Source: Streptomyces netropsis (GTDB lineage: Bacteria > Actinomycetota > Actinomycetes > Streptomycetales > Streptomycetaceae). From it: 64,000 bases of DNA. The notes beneath the pieces are model-generated. The model did no database searches, was not told the origin of the DNA, and saw nothing but the letters and a program-made list of their open reading frames with translations. Positions within the stretch are counted from its first letter, which is position 1; each line of letters begins with the position of its first letter. Made by a program: the position numbers and the translations under genes. The stretch is from contig NZ_JACHJG010000002.1 of assembly GCF_014203545.1 (NCBI RefSeq), forward strand, positions 186,001 through 250,000, read 5' to 3'. Below are positions 1 through 11,400 of the stretch, piece by piece.

Positions 1-787
1 CCTCCTGCTGGAGGGGGCGGAGGGGCACCAGTACCTGCGGGCCGTGGTGGACGCCGGCCGGCTGGACAAGGTCGCCCGGCTGTGGGTCGGCGGCGCCCCG
101 ATCGACTGGAGCGAGCTGTGGCCGGGGGCGGCACCCAGACGGGTGCCCGCACCGACCTACCCCTTCGCCCGGGAGAGCTACTGGCTCACCCCCGGAGCGA
201 GGTTCGACACCGTCCAGGCCGCCGAGGCGGGCCTGATCGCCGATGCCGGCGCCGGTGCGGAGGCCGACGCCGAGGACCGGGCCGAGGAGGAGGCAGCGGC
301 TGCCGCGCCCGCGCGCGCCGCCGCGCCTGCTGCCGCACCGGTGCCCGCCGCCCGGCCCGTGGTGGAGGCCGCAGCCGTCGACGGTGATCCGGAGACCGCC
401 GTCCGTGAGCACGTGCGCGGACTGCTGGCCGCGCACATGGGGATGCGGCCCGACCGGTTGCCCGTGGACCGGGTGCTGTCCGACGCGGGGGTGGACTCCC
501 TCGGCCTGCGCCGGTTGAGCCGTCGCCTCGGCGCCGACTACGGCGTGCACATTCCGGCCCGGATGTTCGGCGTGGCGCAGACGGTGCGGGCGGTGGCCCG
601 TGCCGTGTTCGAGGCGTACGGACCGCTGCCGAGGCACGAGGAGGGCGAGCCGGATCCGGCACCGGCCTCCGCGCGGCCCGTGGAGCCGGCCGCCGACGGG
701 GTCGCGGCTCTCCTGGCCGGTCTGCGGAACGGAACCGTCAGCGTGGACGACGCGCTGGCCGCACTGAAGCGGGGAACGGGACGATGA
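1..787 (+). CDS. C-terminal end of a trans-AT PKS protein (post-KS linker and ACP), 5' partial
   Basis: The reading frame is open from base 2, so the start lies upstream of the window. The first ~60 visible residues are a post-ketosynthase linker, recognisable by the PxYPFARESYW signature that ends such linkers. An Ala/Glu-rich spacer follows, then an acyl carrier protein with the phosphopantetheine site GVDSL (Ser codon near base 496). The last ~30 residues (GVAALLAGLRNGTVSVDDAL) form a short amphipathic helical segment that resembles the N-terminus of the next protein and is probably a docking element. The stop codon overlaps the next start as ATGA, so the two proteins are translationally coupled. 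No AT domain is visible, which fits a trans-AT system. The domains before this linker cannot be seen. Confidence 0.9.
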   Translation, partial: LLLEGAEGHQYLRAVVDAGRLDKVARLWVGGAPIDWSELWPGAAPRRVPAPTYPFARESYWLTPGARFDTVQAAEAGLIADAGAGAEADAEDRAEEEAAAAAPARAAAPAAAPVPAARPVVEAAAVDGDPETAVREHVRGLLAAHMGMRPDRLPVDRVLSDAGVDSLGLRRLSRRLGADYGVHIPARMFGVAQTVRAVARAVFEAYGPLPRHEEGEPDPAPASARPVEPAADGVAALLAGLRNGTVSVDDALAALKRGTGR

Positions 788-3700
788 GCACCGAACTGCG
801 CGAACTGCTGACGGCGATCGCCACCGGCGAGGTGTCCGACGACGTGGCGGAGCTCCTGCTGCGGGGCCTGATGCAACCGGCCTCCACACCCGCCTCCGCA
901 CCCGCCTCCGCACCCGTGGTCGAGCCGGCGCCCGAGCCCGGGCCGTACCCGCTCAGCCGTGGACAGGCCGCCCTGTGGGCGATCCACGCGAACAACCCCC
1001 AGGCCGTGTCGTACAACCTCCCGCTGGGCCTGTGGCTCGGCGACGACATCGACCCGGACCGGCTCGCCGAGGCGCTGGCCGCCGTGGTGCGGCGCCACCC
1101 GGAGCTGCGCATCGCCGTCCGGCTGGACGCCACCGGACCGGTGCAGGAAGTCACCGACCGCCCCGCGGAGGTGACCCGGCTCGACCTCGGCCACGTGACC
1201 GACGGGGAATTCGCCGCCCGCGTCCGGAACCTGGCGCGTCTCCCGTTCGACCTCGAGCACGACCCGCTGTACCGGATGTGGATCGTCACGGCGCCCGGCG
1301 GTGCCACGCTGCTGTTGCTGGTGTTCCACCACCTGATCACCGACGGCGTCTCCAGCCACCTCCTGCTGCGCGACATCGTCGCCTGCCACGACGCGCTCGC
1401 CGACGGGCGGGAGCTGCCGTCCGTCGAACCCGCCGCCCCCTACGCCGAGTTCGTGCGGTGGCAGCGGACGATGCTCGCCGGCCCCGAGGCCGAGGAGCAC
1501 CGGCGGTGGTGGCTCGACCGCCTGGCCGGTGCCTCGACCGCACCGGTGCTCGGCGCGCTCGCCGACCGCCGCCGGCCCGGACCGGCCTCGCACGCCGAAG
1601 GCGCGATGGTGCAGTTCCGGCTGCCGGAGGCCACCTGGATGGCTGTCCGGGACACCGCCCGCGCGGCCCGGCTGACCCCGTTCAGCGTCGTCCTCGGCGC
1701 CTTCGCCGCGCTGCTGCACCGCCACTCCGGGCACCGCGACATCAGCGTGCTGGTGCCGACCGACGGCCGCCCCTCGCAGCGCTTCGACCGCACCGTGGGC
1801 TACCTGGTCAACCCGGTGGTCCTGCGCGTGGACTGCGACCCCGACCGGAGCTTCGCCGAGCTCATGGACGCCGTCCGGACGCGGCTGGCGGAGGCCGAGG
1901 ACCACAGCGCGTACCCCTTCGCGTCCGTCGTCGACGACCTCCGCCGGACCTCGGACGGCGGGACGGGCTTCGCCATCGGCTTCCACATGCAACAGGGCGT
2001 CGGCGGCGACCAGGACATGGCCGCCGGGCAGACCGTCTTCCGGGACGCGCTCGACCTGACCCAGGAGGGCGAGAACGACCTCGTCGTCGAGGTCGTCGTG
2101 CGCGGCTCCGGTGCGCTCGTGCACCTCAAGTACGACCCGGAGCTGTTCGACCGCTCCACCGCCGAGCGGCTGGCCGAGCACTACCGGCTGCTGCTGGACG
2201 CCGTGACGGCCGACCCCGCCCGCCGCGTCGGCGACCTCGCACCCACCTCCGCGGCCGAACGGCGGACGGTCGAACGCGCCAACGCCACCCGGGCCGACCG
2301 GCCACGCGACGTCACCGCCGCCGACCTGGTGCTCGCCCGCGCGCGGAGCGGCCCGGAACGCACCGCCGTCGTCGACGCCACGGGGTCACTGACCTACGCG
2401 GAGCTCGCCGGGCAGGTGCACGCCCTCGCCCGGCTCCTCGCCGCCCGGGGCGTGCGCCCCGGCGACCTGGTCGGCGTCCTCGTGGGCCGCCGGGCCGCGT
2501 TGATCGTGGCACTGCTCGCCGTCCAGGCCGCGGGAGCCGCGTACGTCCCCCTCGACCCGGACCTCCCGGCCGCGAGGCTCGCCCACATCGCCACCGACGC
2601 CTGCCCGGCGGCCGTGGTCCTCGACCCGGACCTGGCCGGGCGGCTGCCCGACGGTACGCCGGGTGTGCGCATCCCCCTGACCGACCCGGCGCCGACGGAC
2701 CCGGCCGCCCCGGCCCCCCTGTCCGGCCCGGTCGCCTGCCGCGACTCCGATCTCGCGTACGTGCTCTACACCTCCGGGTCGACCGGTGAGCCCAAGGGCG
2801 TCGAGGTCAGTCACGGCAACCTGGTCAACCTGCTCACCTCGACGGCCGAGCGTCCCGGCTGCGCCGAGGACGACACGCTGCTGGCCGTGACCACCGCCGG
2901 GTTCGACATCTCGGGTCTGGAGCTTCTGCTCCCGCTGATCCGCGGCGCCGCCGTCCACATCGCGCCCGCGGACATGGTGCGGGACGGGTTCGCCCTGGCC
3001 GATCTGCTCGGTGCGTCGGGCGCGACGATCGTCCAGGCCACGCCGGCCACCTGGGAGATGCTGCTGCACACCGGGTGGACGGGACGGGTGCGCAAGCTGC
3101 TGTGCGGCGGGGAGGCGATGACCGCCGAGCTCGCGGACCGGCTGCTGGACCGGTGCGACGAACTGTGGAACATGTACGGCCCGACCGAGACGACCATCTG
3201 GTCCTCCACGCAGCGCGTACGCCGCAACCGGCCCGTCAGTGTGGGCACCCCGATCGCCAACACCACGTTCCGCACCGCCGGCCCCGACGGTGCCCCCGTG
3301 CCGTTCGGCGCGGTCGGCGAACTGCTGATCGGCGGCGACGGCGTCGCCCGGGGCTACCGCGGCAGGCCGGAGCTGACGGCCGAGCGCTTCGTCCACGACC
3401 CGTCGACCGGTGAACGGCTCTACCGCACGGGCGATCTGGCCCGCTGGTCGGCCACCGGCGACATGGTGCTGCTCGGTCGGGCCGACCGCCAGGTCAAGCT
3501 GCGCGGCCACCGCATCGAGCTCGGGGAGATCGAGGCCGCCGTCCGCCGCACCGGCGAGGTCGGTGACGTCCGCGTGGTCGTGCGCGAGGACCTTCCGGGG
3601 CACCCGCAGCTGGTGGCGTTCGTGACGGCCGACGCGGATGCCGCGGCCGGCGCCGTCCGGCAGGCCGCGGCCCGGCTGCCCGCGTACATGGTCCCCTCCC

Positions 3701-5433
3701 GCACCGTGGCACTGGCGCGGTTCCCCCTGACCCCCAACGCGAAGGTCGACGCCGGTCCGCTGACGGCACTCCCGGTCGACGAACTGCTGCGCCGCTTCGG
3801 GCACGGCGACCGCCCCGCCGCACCGGTGGCGGCGCCGCGGCCCCCGGCGGCCGACCGCGACCTCCTGGCGCGGCTGCGGGAGGCGACGGCCGACGTCGCC
3901 GGGCTGACGGCGGAACAGGTCCCCGTCGACCGGCCGCTGGGCGAGTCGGGCTTCGACTCGATCGGCTTCACCCGGCTGGCGGTGGCGCTGCGGGAGCGGT
4001 TCGGCATCACGGTGCGGCCGACGGTCTTCTACGCCCACCCCGACCTCACCTCGCTCGCCGCCTTCCTGAGCAAGACGCACCCCGAGGCGTTCGCCACGAC
4101 CGCGCGGGCGCCCGCCGCCGCACCGGCCGTGCCCGCCGCGGTGGACGGCTACCCGCCGGTCGCGGTCATCGGGGTCGGCGGACGGCTGCCCTCCTCCGGC
4201 ACCCTGGAGGAGTTCTGGGGCCACCTGGCCGCCGGGCGTGACCTGACCCGCCCCTACCCGATGGACCGCGGCTTCTCCGCGCGGGTGTTCCCCGAGCGCT
4301 TCCGGGGATCCTTCGTCGACGACGTGGACGCGTTCGACGCGCCGCTGTTCCGCATCTCGCCCCGGGAGGCGGCGCAGATGGACCCGCAGCAGCGGTTGCT
4401 GCTGCACGCCGCGTACGAGGCCGTGCTGGACTCCGGCCAGGTCCCGGCGGCGCTGGCGGGCAGCCGGACCGGCGTCTTCGTCGGCCTCGGCGGCGCGGAC
4501 TACCTGAGCCTGCTCGGCCCCGGCGCCCCGGAGACGGGCGACCACTTCCTGATCGGCAACGTCGCCTCCATCGCGGCCAACCGCATCTCCTACGTGTTCG
4601 ACCTGCACGGCCCCAGCGCCGTCTTCGACACGGCGTGCTCCAGCTCGCTCGTCGCCGTCCACCGGGCGGCGCGCGCCCTGCAGCTCGGGGACTGCGAACT
4701 GGCCCTGGCCGGCGGGGCGAACCTCCTGCTGTCACCGCACGGGTTCACCGGGCTGCGCCGCGCCGGGATGCTCAGCCCGGACGGCCGCTGCAAGACGTTC
4801 GACGAGCGTGCCGACGGCTACGGCAGGGGCGAGGGCGTGGTGCTCCTGGCGCTCAAGCTGCTGGACCGCGCGCTGGCCGACGGCGACCCGGTGCACGGCG
4901 TGCTGATCGGTTCGGCGGAGAACCACGGCGGCCACACCCATTCGCTCACGGTGCCCAACCCGCGGGCACAGCGCGATGTCGTGCTCGCCGCGCACCGGGC
5001 CGCCGCGGTGGCGCCCGGCACGATCGGCTACATCGAGGCGCACGGCACCGGGACCTCGCTCGGCGATCCGATCGAGATCGACGCGCTCAAGGAGGCGTTC
5101 GGCCGGCTGCACACGGACTGGGGGAGCCCGGTCGTTCCGGGCCGGACCGGCGTCGGGTCGGTCAAGACGAACATCGGTCATCTGGAGGCCGCCGCCGGTG
5201 TCGCCGGCATCGTGAAGGTCCTGCTGGCGATGCGTCACCGCACGCTTCCCGGCCTGGTGGACCTGCGGGTGCCGAACCCGATGATCGACCTCGCCGGCAG
5301 CCCGTTCCGGCTCCAGACCGGCACACAGACATGGGAAACACCCGACGGCGCGCCGGCCCGAGCCGGCGTCAGCTCGTTCGGGATGGGAGGCAGCAACGTG
5401 CACGTGGTCGTGGAAGAGGCGGGGAAGCGTTGA
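784..5433 (+). CDS. Hybrid NRPS-PKS: C-A(Gly)-PCP-KS
   Basis: This 1,549-residue assembly-line protein adds an amino acid to the incoming polyketide and passes it to a ketosynthase. A docking-like N-terminus (ELRELLTAIATGEVSDD) and an Ala/Pro linker precede a condensation domain (about 57-480, active-site HHLITDG near 181), an adenylation domain (about 500-1000, core TSGSTGEPKG), a carrier domain (GFDSIG, Ser1059) and a ketosynthase (about 1120-1545, Cys1285 in DTACSSS, then EAHGTGT and NIGHLE). Reading the ten specificity positions by alignment to GrsA gives D-I-L-Q-L-G-M-I-W-K, one residue from the known glycine code. The A10 motif is PNAKVD instead of PNGKVD. The protein ends right after the KS core; the post-KS linker is at the start of the next protein, so the module is split between polypeptides. 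ATGA overlaps couple it to both neighbours. Confidence 0.93.
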   Translation: MSTELRELLTAIATGEVSDDVAELLLRGLMQPASTPASAPASAPVVEPAPEPGPYPLSRGQAALWAIHANNPQAVSYNLPLGLWLGDDIDPDRLAEALAAVVRRHPELRIAVRLDATGPVQEVTDRPAEVTRLDLGHVTDGEFAARVRNLARLPFDLEHDPLYRMWIVTAPGGATLLLLVFHHLITDGVSSHLLLRDIVACHDALADGRELPSVEPAAPYAEFVRWQRTMLAGPEAEEHRRWWLDRLAGASTAPVLGALADRRRPGPASHAEGAMVQFRLPEATWMAVRDTARAARLTPFSVVLGAFAALLHRHSGHRDISVLVPTDGRPSQRFDRTVGYLVNPVVLRVDCDPDRSFAELMDAVRTRLAEAEDHSAYPFASVVDDLRRTSDGGTGFAIGFHMQQGVGGDQDMAAGQTVFRDALDLTQEGENDLVVEVVVRGSGALVHLKYDPELFDRSTAERLAEHYRLLLDAVTADPARRVGDLAPTSAAERRTVERANATRADRPRDVTAADLVLARARSGPERTAVVDATGSLTYAELAGQVHALARLLAARGVRPGDLVGVLVGRRAALIVALLAVQAAGAAYVPLDPDLPAARLAHIATDACPAAVVLDPDLAGRLPDGTPGVRIPLTDPAPTDPAAPAPLSGPVACRDSDLAYVLYTSGSTGEPKGVEVSHGNLVNLLTSTAERPGCAEDDTLLAVTTAGFDISGLELLLPLIRGAAVHIAPADMVRDGFALADLLGASGATIVQATPATWEMLLHTGWTGRVRKLLCGGEAMTAELADRLLDRCDELWNMYGPTETTIWSSTQRVRRNRPVSVGTPIANTTFRTAGPDGAPVPFGAVGELLIGGDGVARGYRGRPELTAERFVHDPSTGERLYRTGDLARWSATGDMVLLGRADRQVKLRGHRIELGEIEAAVRRTGEVGDVRVVVREDLPGHPQLVAFVTADADAAAGAVRQAAARLPAYMVPSRTVALARFPLTPNAKVDAGPLTALPVDELLRRFGHGDRPAAPVAAPRPPAADRDLLARLREATADVAGLTAEQVPVDRPLGESGFDSIGFTRLAVALRERFGITVRPTVFYAHPDLTSLAAFLSKTHPEAFATTARAPAAAPAVPAAVDGYPPVAVIGVGGRLPSSGTLEEFWGHLAAGRDLTRPYPMDRGFSARVFPERFRGSFVDDVDAFDAPLFRISPREAAQMDPQQRLLLHAAYEAVLDSGQVPAALAGSRTGVFVGLGGADYLSLLGPGAPETGDHFLIGNVASIAANRISYVFDLHGPSAVFDTACSSSLVAVHRAARALQLGDCELALAGGANLLLSPHGFTGLRRAGMLSPDGRCKTFDERADGYGRGEGVVLLALKLLDRALADGDPVHGVLIGSAENHGGHTHSLTVPNPRAQRDVVLAAHRAAAVAPGTIGYIEAHGTGTSLGDPIEIDALKEAFGRLHTDWGSPVVPGRTGVGSVKTNIGHLEAAAGVAGIVKVLLAMRHRTLPGLVDLRVPNPMIDLAGSPFRLQTGTQTWETPDGAPARAGVSSFGMGGSNVHVVVEEAGKR

Positions 5434-8400
5434 TGAGCGGTACCACCGAACACAAGGCCGCTCGACTGATCGTCCTGTCGGCCGACGGCACCGAACAGCT
5501 CGACCGGTACCGGGCCGAGCTGGCGGCCTGGCTGGACACCCACCCCACGGCTTCCCTCGACGGCATCGCGCACACGCTGCACGTCGGCCGCGAACAGCTG
5601 CGGGAGCGGCTCGCCGTGGTCGTGACGGACACCCGGGAGCTGGCGGCGCGGCTGCGCGACGGCGAGGGCGTCGTGACCGGCACCGCGCGGGCGGACGCCG
5701 CCACAGGTCCCCTCGCCGCAGGCCCTCTCGCCACGGACGACGCGGCCGAGATCGCCCGGAGTTGGGTCACGGGCCGGGCCGTCGTCCGGCCGGATCCGCC
5801 CGGTGGCCGCCCGGCCCGGCTCTCCCTGCCCCACCCGCCCCGGCCGATGCGCCGCTACTGGATCAGCCCGCCCGCCGGCCCGGCGGACGGCCCGGCCGAA
5901 CGGCTCCTGACCGGCGACGAGTTCTACCTGCGCGACCACGCCCTGGGCGCGGTCCGGATCCTGCCCGCGGTGGCGGCGCTGGAGTTCGCCGTGGCCGCCG
6001 CCGCGACGCTGGGACACGGCTCCCCAACCGGCGTCGTGAACGTCCTGTGGGCGCGTCCCGTGCTCGTCGAGGACGAGCCCGTGCGCGTGCGCCTGCACCT
6101 CGAACAGGACGCCGACGGCGTGTCCTACGAGGTGCGACGGGCCGACGGCACGGCCGACGGCGCCCTCTGCTCCACCGGCACCCTCCGTTTCGACGCCCGG
6201 ACCGACGCGCCGCTCCTCGACCTGGACGCCGTCCGCGCCCGGCTGCCCCGCACCGCGTCGGCCGACGAGTGCTACGCGGTCTTCGCCGCCCTCGGCGGCG
6301 GCTACGGCCCGAGCCTGCGGGGCCTGCGGTCGGTGCGGTCCACGCCGGGCGAGGCCCTCGCGCACGTCGCCGTCCCCGCGGCCGCCGACGTCCCCTTCTG
6401 CGACTTCACCCTGCACCCGTCCCTGCTCGACGCGATGCTCCAGGCCTGCCTGTGGACCGACGAGGACCCTTCGGCGCCCCGTGCACGGCAGCTGCCGTTC
6501 TCCGTGGACGCCGTCGACATCTTCGGCCCGCTGCCCGAGCAGGGCCACGTGCACGCCGTCGCGACCCCGGCGGGCCACGACGTGACCCTCGCGGACGAGC
6601 GGGGCCGTGTGTGCGTGGCGCTGCGCGCCGTCGTCACCCGGGCCGTCGACGGTGCCGCCCGGCCGGACAACGCCGTCGCCGCGAACCTGCTCGCCCAGCG
6701 CTGGCGGCACGCCCCGGCCGCGGCGGACGGCCGGCCCGCGCGCGTGGTGCTGCTCGGCGAGGGAACGCTCCCCGGCGCCGAACGCGCCACCGAGGACACC
6801 GTCTTCCCCCGCACCGAGGAGCTCCTCGGCGTCCGCACCGTGGACGGCGACCCGCTGCCCGGACTGCTGCGGCTCTTCCGTGCCTGGTCGGCGCAGCCGG
6901 CCCGGCAGCCGGTGCGGGTGCTGCACGTGTTCCGCCCGACCGGCGGGGTCGAGGACGCGCGGGTGTACGCCCTGGACGGGTTCGCGCGCGCCCTCGCCCA
7001 CGAGCACCCCGAGTTCCGCGTCGCGGTGGTCGAGGCGGGCACGGCATCCCTCGCCGAGGTCGTCGACACCGAGGCACGCGGTACGCACGAATTCCGGGTC
7101 CGGTACACGGCCGACGGCCGCCGGGCCCTCCGGTGGGAGAGCATCGAGCCCGCCGCCGCCCCGCTCACGCCGCGCGGCACCGTCCTGGTCACCGGCGGAG
7201 CCGGCGCCATCGGCCGCCACCTCGTCGCACACCTGGGGGGCGCCGCGCGCTACGTCCTGACGGGGCGTTCGGCGACGGCCGACCTCGCGGACCTGCGCGC
7301 CGCCGGTCCCGACGTGCACTACCTGTCGGCGGACCTGGGCGTCCCCGGTGCCGCGGCGGACCTCGTCGCGCGGGTCCACGCGTCGTTCGGACCGATCCAC
7401 GGCGTGCTGCACCTCGCCGGGACCACCCGCGACGCGCTGCTGATCCGCAAGTCCGACGAGGACACCGCGGCCGTGCTGGCGCCCAAGGTGCGCGGCACCC
7501 TCGACCTCGACCGGGCCACCGCGGACGATCCGCTCGACTTCTTCGTCGCCTTCTCCTCCCTGTCCGGCGCCGCCGGCAGCCCCGGACAGACCGACTACGC
7601 CTACGCCAACCGCTTCCTCGACGCGTTCGCTGCGTGGCGGCGCGCGAGCGACCGGCCCGGCCGCAGCCTCTCCGTGCTCTGGTCGCTGTGGGCCGACGGC
7701 GGGATACGCGTCGACGCCGACGACGCCACCGCCGCCCGGACGGCCCGTCAGGTCGGACTGGTGGCGATGCCGACGAGCGCGGCGCTGGCCGCCTTCGACC
7801 GGGCGCTGGGCCACGACGGCGACCACGTCCTCGTGGCGCACGGCAACCTCGCACGCCTGCGGGAGGTGCTCGACGCGCCGGCGCCCGGGCCGACCGTGCC
7901 GTCGGCCTCGTCCGGGCAGCCCGGGACGGCGGGCGCGGAACCGTCGGCCGCGGCCGAGGACCTCCTGCGCGACGTGCTCGCCGAGGTGTTCGAGCTCCCG
8001 CCGGAGGAGATCGAGGCCGACACGGCGTTCGAGCAGTACGGCATCGACTCGCTTCTGATCATGGACTTGACCCGACGCCTGGAGGAGCACTTCGGGTCGC
8101 TGCCGAAGACGCTGTTCTTCGAGTACCGGAACCTGCGCGCGCTCGCGGACTGGTTCACCGAGCACCACGGCGCCCGGATCACGGAACCCATGCCCGCACC
8201 CGCGGCGGCGACTCCCGTCCCCGCGCCCGCCGCCCCGGCCCCCGCACCAGCCCCCGCCCCGGACGGCCCCGTGCCCATCGCCATCGTGGGCGTCGCCGCA
8301 CGGTTCGCCGAATCGGACACCCTGGAGGAGTTCTGGGCCAACCTGAAGGCGGGCCGGGACCTGGTCACCGAGATTCCGGCGGACCGCTGGAACTGGCGCG

Positions 8401-11400
8401 ACTACGACGGGGCCACCCCCGCCGACCGGGCCGCCCGGTACAGCCGGTGGGGCAGCTTCCTGCGCGGCATCGACAGGTTCGATCCGCTCTTCTTCGGCGT
8501 GTCCCCCCGCGAGGCGGAGATCATCGATCCGCAGGAGCGGCTGTTCCTGCAGACGGCCTGGCACGCCATGGAGAACGCCGGGCGCACCCGCGCCGACCTG
8601 CGCTCCCACCGCGTCGGCGTCTACGTGGGCGCCATGTACGGCCTGTACCAGCTGCACGAGGCCGAGGACGGCCGGATCGGCGCCTCTTCGCACGCGTCGA
8701 TCGCCAACCGCGTCTCGTACACCCTGGGCCTCACCGGCCCCAGCCTGGGGGTGGACACGATGTGCTCCTCCTCGCTGACCGCGATCCACCTGGCCGTGCG
8801 CGACCTGTGGGCCGGTGACACCGACCTGGCCGTCGCCGGCGGGGTCAATCTGCACGCCCACCCGTACAAGTACCGCTTCCTGGGGCAGGGCCGGTTCACC
8901 TCCGGCGACGGCCGGTGCCGCAGCTTCGGCGCGGACGGCGACGGCTACGTCCCCGGCGAGGGCGTCGGCGCGGTGCTGCTGCGGCCGCTGGCGGACGCCG
9001 TCCGCGACGGCGACCACATCCACGGCGTCATCCTCGGGTCCGGCGTCAACCACGGCGGCCGGACCAACGGCTTCACCGTGCCCGACCCCGTCGCCCAGGG
9101 CGACCTCGTCGCACAGGCGCTGGCGCAGGCCGGCGTCGACCCGGCGTCGCTCGGCTACCTGGAGGCGCACGGCACCGGCACCGCCCTCGGCGACCCGGTG
9201 GAGATCCGGGGCCTCGCCCGGGCGCTGGGCACGACCGTACCGCCGCGCAGCCTGCCGATCGGCTCGGTCAAGTCCAACGTCGGCCACCTGGAGTCCGCCT
9301 CCGGCATGGCAGGGCTGTGCAAGGTGCTGTTGCAGATGCGGCACGGCGAGCTCGTGCCGTCGCTGCACGCGGACCCGCCGAACCCGGACATCGACTTCGA
9401 CTCGACCCCGTTGCGGGTGCAGCGCGACCTGGCCCCGTGGCCCCGGATCGCGGGCGCCCCCCGCCGGGCGGGCATCAGTTCCTTCGGCGCGGGCGGCGCC
9501 AACGCCCACCTCGTCGTGGAGGAATACCAGGAGCACGCCGTGCGGCTCTCGCCCGGAGAGGGGAGCGGGCCGTGGCTGTTCCCCCTCTCCGCCAAGGCGC
9601 CCGAGCGCCTGCCGGTGCTCGCCGCCGAGCTGGCGGACGCCCTCGAGAACGCCCCGCGGCTCCGCCTCGCGGACGTGGCGTTCACGCTCCAGCGGGGGCG
9701 CGAGGAGTGGGCGGACCGGATGGTCGTCTCGGCCTCCACCGTCACCGAGCTGGTGGCCAGGCTGCGGGGCGGCGACCCGGAGGGCGTCTGGACCGGCAGC
9801 GCGCGCGGCCGCGCGGCGTCCCGGGCCGCGGCGCCCGTGAGCACCGCCCCGGCGGACATCGCCGCCGCCTGGGCCGCCGGTGCGGCGGTCGACTGGCCCG
9901 AGAAGCGAGGACGGCGCGTGCCGCTGCCGGGCTACCCGTTCGAGGAACTGCGCTGCTGGCTCACCGACACCATCTGGTCGCCGCCCGCCCAGCCGGCTCC
10001 GGGCCCGGTCCGGACCGCGCCCCGCCCCGTGCACCCGCTGCTGGACGAGGTCGACCCGGTCGACAGCCTCGACGGACTGACCTACCGGACGGCCTTCGGT
10101 CCCGAACACCCCTACATCGACGGACACCGGGTCGGCGACATGCGTCTGCTGCCCGCCGCGGCCGTCCTGGAAATGGTCCGCGGAGCGGCCGAGGCGGCCG
10201 GGGCGGGGCAGCACGTCACGCTCGCCGACGTCCGGTGGCTGCGGCCCTTCGTCGTGGCCGGCACCGAGCGCTCGGCCAGGACGCGGCTGCGCCGCGGTGA
10301 CAGCGGCCTGGTGTTCGACCTGCGGGACGGCGACGGCGAACTGCTCGCCGAAGGCCGGATCCACACCCTGCCCGCACCGGCCCCGGAAACCGTCGCGATC
10401 GACGCCGTCCGGGCCCGGCTGAACCGTCGTCACGAAGGCGCCGACATCTACGCGGACCTCGCGGCGGCGGGCCTGGTCTACGGCCCCGCCCTGCGGGCCG
10501 TCGAGTGGGTCGCCGCAGGCGACGGGGAAGCCCTGGCGCGTCTGCGGGTCCCCGCCGAGGCCGCCCGCTTCGCCGGCTGCGCCCTGCACCCCTCGGTGGT
10601 CGACGGCGCGCTGCACGCGTTCGCGGTGCTGCGGGACCGGACCGCCGGTCCCGCCATGGTGCCCTTCGCCCTCACCGCCGCCGAGGTCCTCTCCCCGGTG
10701 ACGGACCTCGGATACGCGCACGTCCGGACCGTCGGCGCCGACCGCTACGAACTGACCCTGACCGACTCCGCCGGCCGTGTCCGCGCGCGGCTGCGCGACC
10801 TGTCGCTGCGCCCCGCCCCCGGCACGGCGGCCCCCGAAGCCGCGGCGGCGGTGTCGGCGGACGACCTGATGTACGTTCCGCGCTGGTCCGCGCTGCCCGC
10901 GCGGGAAACCGCGCCGGCCGGTGGGACCACCTGGCTGGTCCGCGGCCCGGAGTCCGCCGGGCTCGCGGCCGTCCTGACGGCCCGCCTGGGCGGCACCGTC
11001 GTCGAACTGGACCACGACCGGATCGCCACCGCGACCGGCCGGCCCGACCACGTCATCCTGCTCGGCCCCGGCACCGGCGCGCGGACCGACGACGTCGACG
11101 CGCTCGAAGCCACGCAGGAGCGGGGCGTCCTCGCCCTGTTCCGGCTCGCCAAGGCCGTGCAGCGACTCGGCTCCTCGGTCCGGCTCACCGTGGTCACCGA
11201 GGACGCGCTCACCACGGCCGCCGAGCCGGTCGGCAACCCGTACGCGGCGAGCCTGCACGGCCTCGCCCTGTCGCTGGCCCGGGAACACCCGCGCTGGCGC
11301 GTGGCCGTCGTCGACCGCTCGTCCGCCGACCGGCCGTCCGCGGACGTGCTCGACGTCCCCGTCGGCGGCCCGTACGCACTGCGCGGCGGCGTGCTCCACC

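Noticed and set aside
888..925. Short CGCCTCCGCACC repeat near the start of the C-A-PCP-KS gene
   Set aside because: It is an ordinary Ala/Pro/Ser linker, only three imperfect units.
2386..4662. Very long minus-strand open frames opposite the PKS genes (also 5235-12092, 19311-23876, 24647-28966)
   Set aside because: They are Arg/Gly/Ala-rich, match no family, have no ribosome sites and lie opposite clear PKS domains; they are GC-bias shadows.
4635..5432. Upstream extension of the giant PKS frame to 4635
   Set aside because: This part translates as Arg/Pro-rich shadow of the KS in another frame; the ATG at 5433 overlapping the previous stop starts the linker sequence.
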